In this document: positions 1-5,413 of the stretch, in pieces
Numbering within the stretch: position 1 is the stretch's first letter
Layout: every line of letters starts with the position of its first letter
Assembly (NCBI GenBank): GCA_949840605.1
Contig: CATKXN010000056.1
Span: forward strand, 1-16,165
Source: an uncultured Alistipes sp.
GTDB taxonomy: Bacteria; Bacteroidota; Bacteroidia; Bacteroidales; Rikenellaceae
Direction of reading: 5' to 3'
Length of the DNA stretch: 16,165 nt
Program-made: the position numbers and the translations under genes
Notes under the pieces: model-generated
Told to the model about the DNA's origin: nothing
The model's input: the letters and a program-made list of their open reading frames with translations, nothing else
The model's database searches: none

Positions 1-510
<510 letters not shown>

Positions 511-513
511 ACG

Positions 514-936
514 GTGGAGGAGTTGTATGCACGCGGTTTCCGGACGTTTCTGAGCGGTATGGCCGTGGGTTTCGACCTCGCAGCCGCCGAGGCGGTGCTG
601 GAACTGCGTGAGCGGAGGCCCGATGTCCGGCTGGTCGCCGCGGTTCCTTTCCGGGGGCAGGAGGCCCGCTTCCCGCAGACTGACCGCGAACGCTTCGGAC
701 GGGTGCTGGCCGCCGCCGATGCCGTCGAGGTGCTTTCGCCGGTCTACCACCGGGGGTGTTATGCCGTCCGCAACGATTTTCTGGTCGATCACGCCCGGGT
801 CCTGGTGGCGTGGTACGACGGCTCTCCCGGCGGTACGCGCTACACCGTCCGCCGCGCCCTCAGCCGCGGGCTGGAAGTCCTGGACCTCCATCCGGCGGCT
901 CCCGTGTTGCCGGTTCCCGCCCCGACGCTGTTCTGA
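514..936 (+). CDS. SLOG-family (YpsA/DUF1273-like) protein, 5' truncated
   Basis: The protein shows the Rossmann-like SLOG fold signature of the YpsA family: FLSGMAVGFDLAAAEAVLELR near the start, AVPFRGQEARFP in the middle, then RNDFLVDHARVLVAWYDGSPGGT with the phosphate-loop-like GGT. Relatives are thought to bind nucleotides or nucleotide-derived ligands; no specific reaction is established. The family normally begins with a strand and a GNR-type motif some 20-30 residues before the GMA segment. Here that part is missing: the frame stays open all the way to base 1 without an ATG, and the matching sequence stops at the join with the mnmE fragment near 505-515. GTG at 514 is only the first available start codon and probably not the real one. 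The stop is TGA at 934-936, followed by a shared terminator. Confidence 0.8.
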   Translation: MEELYARGFRTFLSGMAVGFDLAAAEAVLELRERRPDVRLVAAVPFRGQEARFPQTDRERFGRVLAAADAVEVLSPVYHRGCYAVRNDFLVDHARVLVAWYDGSPGGTRYTVRRALSRGLEVLDLHPAAPVLPVPAPTLF

Positions 937-937
937 T

Positions 938-967
938 AAAAAAAGGCGGACCCGGAGGCCTGCCTTT
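938..967 (-). terminator. Rho-independent terminator, best for the minus strand
   Basis: AAAGGC (942-947) pairs with GCCTTT (962-967), extended by a G-T and a G-C pair, next to an A-run at 938-944 that becomes a U-tract on the minus strand. It sits between two convergent genes and most clearly ends the 987-1877 transcript. Confidence 0.7.
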
Positions 968-986
968 GTCGGTCTTGCGAATCAGC

Positions 987-1877
987 CTATTCTGCCGTTT
1001 CTGTCAGTTCGATTCCCCGGAGCAGCTCCTCGATACGCCCGAGCGTCCCCGTCTTGCCGTATTCGTTCGCCGGGTAGCTGATCCCGACGGTGATGAGCGA
1101 CCTTCCCTGTTTCAGATCGTAGTTCGTGAATACGAATCCCGGGTATTCCGTCCGGCGGCCTTCGCTGCGCAGCATGTCGATGCCGTTCGCCGTGAAGGGG
1201 CGCGAAGCCTTGATGATCCCGCCGTCGTAGTAGGCCGAGTCGCGGCTCTGGCAGTAGTCCGAGATCTCGGCGACGTTTTCCACCTCCGCGTCGAGCACGT
1301 CTTGCAGGGCGTCGGCGTTGAACTCCCACTCGCCGTCGAGGACATACATCGTGTAACGGGCGTAGGTCGAATCGGTTTCGGGCTCGGTCGTCTCTTCGAC
1401 GGCGGTGTATCCGGCGGGAATCCGGATGCGCAGTCCGAGGTCCGGACAGTCGTAGGTCTGTTCGGTGTCGAGCAGCGACGCTCCGTCGCCGCCGTTCACC
1501 AGCTGCGTGGAGAGCACCGTGAGGTATCCGATGAGCAGGGCGGTGCAGACGGCCGCCGCGAGCATGCGCCGGAATGCGGCGTATTCACCCGCGCTGTATT
1601 TGATTTTCAGCCAGATGTATAATCCCGAGATCGCCTGCCAGGCGCCCCAGAGGATCGCTCCCGTTGCGATGACGTAACGGCCTCCGGCCTCGGTGAGGTA
1701 ATAGGAGATGAAGCTGAAAGCCAGTCCGCCGACGCACCACAGCAGTCCGACGAGGATGTTCTTTTTCGCTTCGGCGAGTGATGCCGCCGGCTGTCCGGCG
1801 GGTTCGGAGACCGTGGATTCCGGCTCCGCAGGTGTTTCGGGCATCGGCTCGAACACCGGTTCCTGGGTTTCTTTCAT
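987..1877 (-). CDS. Membrane protein of unknown function, three predicted TM segments
   Basis: I do not recognise the family. ATG at 1875-1877 (MKETQEPVFEP) is preferred over an upstream in-frame start because the extra residues would overlap a likely promoter. The 296-residue product has an N-terminal Pro/Glu-rich stretch of about 40 residues, then hydrophobic segments beginning ILVGLLWCVGGLAFSF, YVIATGAILWGAWQAI and MLAAAVCTALLIGYL. A C-terminal domain of roughly 170 residues follows, opening with a DCPDLGLRIRIPAGY segment; by topology this tail should be outside the cytoplasm if the N-terminus is inside. The tail is rich in Tyr and acidic residues and resembles the soluble alpha/beta domains of PsbP-like exported proteins only loosely. 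It ends in TAG at 987-989, which shows that TAG acts as an ordinary stop here. It is a single gene flanked by terminators. Confidence 0.75.
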   Translation of the reverse strand: MKETQEPVFEPMPETPAEPESTVSEPAGQPAASLAEAKKNILVGLLWCVGGLAFSFISYYLTEAGGRYVIATGAILWGAWQAISGLYIWLKIKYSAGEYAAFRRMLAAAVCTALLIGYLTVLSTQLVNGGDGASLLDTEQTYDCPDLGLRIRIPAGYTAVEETTEPETDSTYARYTMYVLDGEWEFNADALQDVLDAEVENVAEISDYCQSRDSAYYDGGIIKASRPFTANGIDMLRSEGRRTEYPGFVFTNYDLKQGRSLITVGISYPANEYGKTGTLGRIEELLRGIELTETAE

Positions 1878-1897
1878 GATGGGTTCGGATGTTTGGG

Positions 1898-1931
1898 CGA
1901 ATATAGGAAAAATTCCGGAAAGCACGACAAA
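1898..1931 (-). promoter_or_regulatory. Possible promoter of the 987-1877 gene
   Basis: The minus strand carries TATATTCG (1898-1905), one base off the TAnnTTTG -7 consensus, and TTTG (1928-1931) 22 bases upstream. The spacing is slightly long. The -33 element lies in the loop of the pfp terminator. Confidence 0.35.
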
Positions 1932-1948
1932 GGCTTTCCGGGATTTTT
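1908..1948 (-). terminator. Rho-independent terminator of the phosphofructokinase gene
   Basis: The arms 1908-1923 and 1933-1948 form a 15-bp stem with one mismatch (core CCGGAAAGC / GCTTTCCGG), a 9-base loop and runs of A/T at the base. The stem sits 17 bases past the pfp stop codon and ends in a U-tract on the minus strand. Confidence 0.75.
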
Positions 1949-1964
1949 GCGGATCGTAGCCGGA

Positions 1965-3200
1965 TTATTTCCAGTTCAGAATCTTGTGGAAGTCGTACTC
2001 CTCGGGGTTCTTGACATAGGCTTTGGCGGCTTCGTAATCGGCCGGGGTGACGGCGTTGATGATGTTCTCCACCACCGACGAGAACTTGTCCGACTTGATG
2101 TCCACCAGACGGGGCGGAATCTTGCCCGTCGTGGGGTCCTGCAGGTCCTTGAGGTAGAGGGGCGAGACGTTGCCCTCCGAATCCACGTACACCATGCAGC
2201 CCGTCTTGCCTTCGGCGAAGAGCTTGTGCACGCCGATACCCAGTTCCGAGCAGTAGGTCAGGTCGTAGGCGATCGGGGTCTGGCAGCGGATCTCGTAGCC
2301 CAGCTCCACCGGACGGCTCTTGACCTTGATGCCCAGCTCCTTGAGCTTCATCTCGATCATCTCGTTGAAGATGTGCGCCTTCGACACCTTGCCCAGCTCG
2401 GGGTGTCCGTGCTCGTCGTAGGTGAAGTGGATGCCGCTCTTGCGGATCTCCTCGTCCGACAGCGCGTGGAACACGCCCTCGGAGATCACGGCGGCCCCGT
2501 AGTCCATGCCCATGATCTTGCGCTTGATGATCGACGAAATCACCAGGTTGACGATCTTCTCGACGGTGATCTCTGTCTTGTCGAACATCTCGGGAATGAC
2601 GATCATCGGGTAGTGGCATGCCTCGCCGATACCGAACGCCAGGTGTCCTGCCGAGCGTCCCATGGCGGCCAGCACGAACCAGTTGCCGCTCGTGCGGGCG
2701 TCTACGTAGACGGCGCGGGCGATGACGGCGCCCTTGTCCTTGGCCGACTCGTAACCGAACGTCGGCGTTCCCTTCGGGAGCGGGAGGTCGTTGTCGATGG
2801 TCTTGGGGACGTGGATGTTGGTGCGGGGGTATTTCTTGGCCTCGAGGAATTTGGCGATGCGGTTAGCCGTCTAGGCGGTGTCGTCGCCGCCGACGGTGAC
2901 GAGCAGTTTGATGTTGTTGTCGGTGAAAAACTTGAGGTTGAAGTTGTTCTCGAAATCCGAATCCTTGGGTTTGAACCGGCTCATCTGCAGGAACGAACCG
3001 CCCTGGTTGAAGATTCCGTCGGCCATCGGATAGTCGATGTCCACGGTGCGGGGCGAGGGATTGAACAGGCCCGTGTAGCCTTCGTGCAGGCCGATCACGC
3101 GGTAACCTTGGCGGAGGAACGTCTTTGCGACGCTGCCTACCACGGTGTTCATACCGGGGGCCGGTCCGCCGCCGGTCAGAATTGCGATTGCTTCTTTCAT
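1965..3200 (-). pseudogene. PPi-dependent 6-phosphofructokinase, interrupted by in-frame TAG
   Basis: This gene would make diphosphate--fructose-6-phosphate 1-phosphotransferase, the reversible PPi-using step of glycolysis. The full frame is 411 codons, close to the usual ~400 for this group. Visible motifs are TGGGPAPGMN near residue 9, GGDDT at 104-108, PKTIDND at 132-138 (catalytic Asp in TIDND) and MGRSAGHLA. The second Asp of GGDD together with the Lys of PKTIDND marks PPi rather than ATP as phosphoryl donor. Codon 110 is TAG (2871-2873), where relatives have an aromatic residue; TAC to TAG is a one-base change. The frame resumes perfectly on both sides (109 residues before, about 301 after), so there is no frameshift. 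As written it would yield a 109-residue stub without the TIDND catalytic Asp. Sequencing error, recent mutation and readthrough are all possible. No second pfk copy is in the window. Confidence 0.88.
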
Positions 3201-3251
3201 GATGTGTTGGGTTTATTGTGTTTTGAACCTGTTTTCGGTTTTTTGGCCGTC

Positions 3252-3283
3252 CAAAAGTACGATTTATTTTTCAAACAGGCAAG
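3252..3283 (-). promoter_or_regulatory. Promoter of the phosphofructokinase gene
   Basis: TACTTTTG on the minus strand (3252-3259) matches TAnnTTTG exactly. CTTG (3280-3283) stands 20 bases upstream as a -33 element. The predicted leader is about 45 bases. Confidence 0.6.
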
Positions 3284-3303
3284 AACCCTGCTGTCTGTCC
3301 GCG

Positions 3304-3340
3304 AAAAAGGGGGCCTCCTTCTTGCAGGAAGCCCCCTTTT
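3304..3340 (-). terminator. Rho-independent terminator of the cold-shock gene
   Basis: AAAAGGGGGC (3305-3314) pairs with GCCCCCTTTT (3331-3340), with further CCT/AGG pairing inside. On the minus strand the stem ends in a run of U. It lies 18 bases after the csp stop codon. Confidence 0.85.
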
Positions 3341-3358
3341 GATGCCGGTAATTATAGT

Positions 3359-3559
3359 TTACTCAACTACATTTACGTTAATGGCCTGTTCGCCCTTGGC
3401 ACCCGTGCCAATTTCGAACTCGACAGCCTGACCTTCGTTGAGTGACTTGAAACCATCTTTCACGATTCCCGAGAAATGTACGAAAATCTCTTTGCCGTTC
3501 TCCGCCGTAATGAATCCGTAGCCTTTTTTGCCATCGAACCATTTTACCTTACCTGTCAT
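3359..3559 (-). CDS. Cold-shock domain protein (CspA family)
   Basis: A 66-residue single cold-shock domain, the normal length for the family. These proteins bind single-stranded RNA and DNA and melt RNA structure in the cytoplasm. RNP1 is KGYGFI (residues 12-17) and RNP2 is IFVHF (25-29), both intact, after the N-terminal [14 protein letters not shown] block. The ATG at 3557-3559 starts MTGKVKWF, as expected. It has its own promoter and a strong terminator, so it is a single-gene transcript. Whether it is cold-induced or constitutive cannot be told from sequence; its leader is too short to hold the long thermosensing leader known for enteric cspA. Confidence 0.95.
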   Translation of the reverse strand: MTGKVKWFDGKKGYGFITAENGKEIFVHFSGIVKDGFKSLNEGQAVEFEIGTGAKGEQAINVNVVE

Positions 3560-3589
3560 AAAATAGGAAATTAAGTGTTAATACGTCAG

Positions 3590-3621
3590 CAAAGTAAGAT
3601 AAAAAACATTGGTTTTCAAAA
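3590..3621 (-). promoter_or_regulatory. Promoter of the cold-shock gene
   Basis: On the minus strand TTTTG (3617-3621) is followed after 19 bases by TTACTTTG (3590-3597), which fits TAnnTTTG with one mismatch. The A/T-rich spacer is typical. The predicted leader is about 25 bases. Confidence 0.55.
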
Positions 3622-3661
3622 CTTTTTGGCATGTTTTTTTCGATGTCGTCCGGAAAAATCC

Positions 3662-3669
3662 TATCTTTG
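3662..3669 (+). promoter_or_regulatory. Possible upstream promoter (P1) of the lipoprotein/radical SAM operon
   Basis: TATCTTTG is an exact -7 box match. The -33 region about 20 bases upstream is only a T-run (3632-3640), so strength is uncertain. A transcript from here would carry a leader of about 120 bases containing the repeat and hairpin at 3700-3750. Confidence 0.4.
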
Positions 3670-3699
3670 GCTTCGCCATAGATACTCCGCCCCGGAAAA

Positions 3700-3750
3700 A
3701 ATGCAGGCGAGCTTGATCGGCAAAATGCAAGCGAACTTGCTTTTGCGATC
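3700..3750 (+). repeat. Imperfect direct repeat and long hairpin upstream of the radical SAM operon
   Basis: Two near-identical units, AAAATGCAGGCGAGCTTG and AAAATGCAAGCGAACTTG (the second at 3722-3739), differ at two bases. The second unit is the 5' arm of a stem from 3715 to 3750: GATCG/CGATC, CAAAA/TTTTG and GCAAG/CTTGC with a CGAA loop and two single-base bulges, about 15 bp in total. In the first unit the small CAGG-CGAG-CTTG stem is kept by a G-U pair. It overlaps the -33 region of the proximal promoter, so it could be an operator, an RNA element of the P1 leader, or a dispersed genomic repeat. Confidence 0.6.
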
Positions 3751-3767
3751 GCTTATTCGTATCTTTG
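3736..3767 (+). promoter_or_regulatory. Proximal promoter (P2) of the lipoprotein/radical SAM operon
   Basis: CTTG (3736-3739), a 20-base spacer and an exact -7 box TATCTTTG (3760-3767). The predicted start near 3774 gives a leader of about 22 bases. The -33 element lies in the 3' arm of the hairpin. Confidence 0.6.
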
Positions 3768-3795
3768 TATAGTGAATGTCTAACAGTTCGGTGTT

Positions 3796-4068
3796 ATGAA
3801 CAGAAAACTGAAATATGCGCTGGCGGCCCTCCTGGGATTCTCCGCAGCCTGCTCGTCGGTGAAAAACGCACCCAAAGAGGACGATAGGAAACAGGTTTCC
3901 GACGTGAAGCCCGTGGACGGTCCGTCCAATCCCCGCGTCGTGGTCATGTACGGCGTGCGGGTTCCCGACAGCATCCGCATCAAGCGCATGGAGCGCCAGC
4001 ATCCCGATTCGCTGACCCCGGTCACCGAACAGCCCCGCGAGGAGGCTCCGACGCCCTCCGGGAAATAG
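3796..4068 (+). CDS. Short lipoprotein, candidate substrate of the adjacent radical SAM enzyme
   Basis: A 90-residue protein with a lipoprotein signal: charged start MNRKLK, hydrophobic core YALAALLGF and cleavage before Cys19 in FSAACSS. The mature part is about 72 residues, charged and proline-rich with no obvious fold. It contains PRVVVMYGVRVPDS (about residues 46-59) and ends in a Pro/Glu-rich tail. The gene stops with TAG three bases before the radical SAM start, so the two are surely cotranscribed. In Bacteroidales an 'rSAM/lipoprotein' pairing has been defined bioinformatically, where a YG-P element near the mature N-terminus recurs; the MYGVRVP segment here is reminiscent of it. That this protein is modified by the enzyme is inference. 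It may instead be a simple outer-membrane lipoprotein. Confidence 0.8.
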   Translation: MNRKLKYALAALLGFSAACSSVKNAPKEDDRKQVSDVKPVDGPSNPRVVVMYGVRVPDSIRIKRMERQHPDSLTPVTEQPREEAPTPSGK

Positions 4069-4071
4069 GCC

Positions 4072-5139
4072 ATGTCGGGACGCAGGCTGGGGCTTCGCAA
4101 ACGGCTGGCCCTCGATATTTTCTCCGATCTCTATGCTTCGACGGTGCGCGAACACCGTCTCGATACGCTTTTCTGGGAGTGTACGCTGCGCTGCAACCTC
4201 TCCTGCCGCCACTGCGGCAGCGACTGCCGCGTGGACCCCGGCGTCGCCGACATGCCGCTGGCCGATTTCCTGCAGGTCCTCGACGAGGAGGTGACGCCCC
4301 ATGTCGATCCGGCCGACGTGCTCGTGATCTTTTCGGGCGGCGAGGTGCTGGTGCGTGCGGACCTGGAGGAGGCCGGCGCCGAGGTCACGCGCCGCGGGTA
4401 TCCGTGGGGCATGGTGACCAACGGCATGGCCCTGACCCCGGAACGGTTCCGGCGGCTGCTCGATGCCGGCCTGCGGTCGGTTTCGGTGAGCCTCGACGGC
4501 TTCGAACGCGAACACAACTACATCCGTGGCAATGCCCGCAGTTACGACCGGGCGCTCGACGCCGTGCGGATGGTCGTGCGCGAACCGTCGCTGTCGTACG
4601 ACGTGGTGACCTGCGTCACGGGGGCGATGGTTCCGCAGCTGGAGGCTTTCCGCGACATGCTGATCGCCGAGGGGGTGCGCCACTGGCGGCTCTTTTCGAT
4701 TTTCCCGATGGGCCGGGCCAAGGACGACCCGACGCTGCGGATGACCGACGAGCAGTTCCGCGAAATGCTGGAATTCATCAAACGCACCCGCCGCGAGGGT
4801 CGTATCGACGTCAGTTATGCCTGCGAAGGGTTTCTGGGCGGCTACGAGGCCGAGGTCCGCGACCAGTTCTACCAGTGTGCCGCGGGAGTTTCGGTGGCTT
4901 CGATCCGTGTCGACGGGGCGATTTCGGGATGTACCTCGATCCGTGCCGACTACCATCAGGGCAATATCTACCGGGATAAGTTCTGGGATGTGTGGCAGAA
5001 CCGCTTCGGGCCGTTCCGCAACCGCGAATGGGCCCGCAAAGGCCCTTGCGCCGACTGCCGGATGTTCCGCTACTGTCTGGGCATGCATCTGCGCGGCGGC
5101 GACGGGGAACTGCTTTATTGCCACTACAAACGGCTGTAA
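4072..5139 (+). CDS. Radical SAM/SPASM enzyme of the rSAM/lipoprotein type
   Basis: A 355-residue radical SAM enzyme. The [4Fe-4S] cluster for SAM cleavage is held by CNLSCRHC (Cys41, Cys45, Cys48). SGGEVLVR (GGE-type SAM-binding motif) and SVSLDGFEREHNYIRGN follow in the barrel. The C-terminal part carries SPASM-like cysteines at about 269, 287, 326, 329, 335 and 350 (QCAAG, SGCTS, CADC, RYCLG, YCHY) with the GNIYRDKFWDVWQN segment typical of peptide-modifying members; these would bind auxiliary Fe-S clusters. No signal peptide is present, so it acts in the cytoplasm, before export of any lipoprotein partner. It starts 3 bases after the lipoprotein gene and ends before the tRNA-Pro promoter. 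I match it from memory to the rSAM/lipoprotein-system family (TIGR04133-like); the substrate and chemistry are unproven. Confidence 0.9.
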   Translation: MSGRRLGLRKRLALDIFSDLYASTVREHRLDTLFWECTLRCNLSCRHCGSDCRVDPGVADMPLADFLQVLDEEVTPHVDPADVLVIFSGGEVLVRADLEEAGAEVTRRGYPWGMVTNGMALTPERFRRLLDAGLRSVSVSLDGFEREHNYIRGNARSYDRALDAVRMVVREPSLSYDVVTCVTGAMVPQLEAFRDMLIAEGVRHWRLFSIFPMGRAKDDPTLRMTDEQFREMLEFIKRTRREGRIDVSYACEGFLGGYEAEVRDQFYQCAAGVSVASIRVDGAISGCTSIRADYHQGNIYRDKFWDVWQNRFGPFRNREWARKGPCADCRMFRYCLGMHLRGGDGELLYCHYKRL

Positions 5140-5184
5140 ATGGCGCTCCGCTTCGGTGAAAGGACAAAATTTTTACGAATAAAT

Positions 5185-5215
5185 TTTGACTTTTCGGATT
5201 TTCGGCTTATCTTTG
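5185..5215 (+). promoter_or_regulatory. Promoter of tRNA-Pro
   Basis: TTTG (5185-5188), 19-base spacer, TATCTTTG (5208-5215): an almost ideal Bacteroidota housekeeping promoter about 30 bases ahead of the tRNA. Confidence 0.75.
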
Positions 5216-5244
5216 TGCGCTCTTAAATGATAAGGGCACTTGTT

Positions 5245-5319
5245 CGGGGTGTAGCGCAGTCCGGTTAGCGCGCCAGCTTCGGGAGTTGGAGGTCGCTGGT
5301 TCGAATCCAGTCTCCCCGA
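5245..5319 (+). tRNA. tRNA-Pro (anticodon CGG)
   Basis: A cloverleaf can be drawn by hand. The acceptor is CGGGGTG/CTCCCCG, the D arm GCGC..GCGC, the anticodon arm CCAGC-TTCGGGA-GTTGG with anticodon CGG and G37, the T arm GCTGG-TTCGAAT-CCAGT, and the discriminator A. CCA is not encoded (C then A-run). Acceptor pair 6-67 is T-T where a T-A pair is usual, and the anticodon and T stems each have a G-T pair. The molecule decodes CCG. Confidence 0.95.
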
Positions 5320-5327
5320 CAAAACTG

Positions 5328-5359
5328 AAAAGAGACTATCGCACGATAGTCTCTTTTTT
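5328..5359 (+). terminator. Rho-independent terminator after tRNA-Pro, possibly bidirectional
   Basis: AAAAGAGACTATCG and CGATAGTCTCTTTT form a perfect stem around a CA centre (in practice 12 bp with a 6-base loop), followed by a T-run to 5359. It starts 9 bases after the tRNA. The A-run on its left could also end the convergent 5414-7870 transcript. Confidence 0.9.
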
Positions 5360-5413
5360 GTTGGTCCGCAATTCCCGGTCTTTTCCGGCTCATCCTTCCG
5401 AACCGGCGGATTG

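Noticed and set aside
2871..2873. Genome-wide recoding of TAG as sense
   Set aside because: At least two genes in the window (987-1877 and 3796-4068) terminate in TAG at sensible positions.
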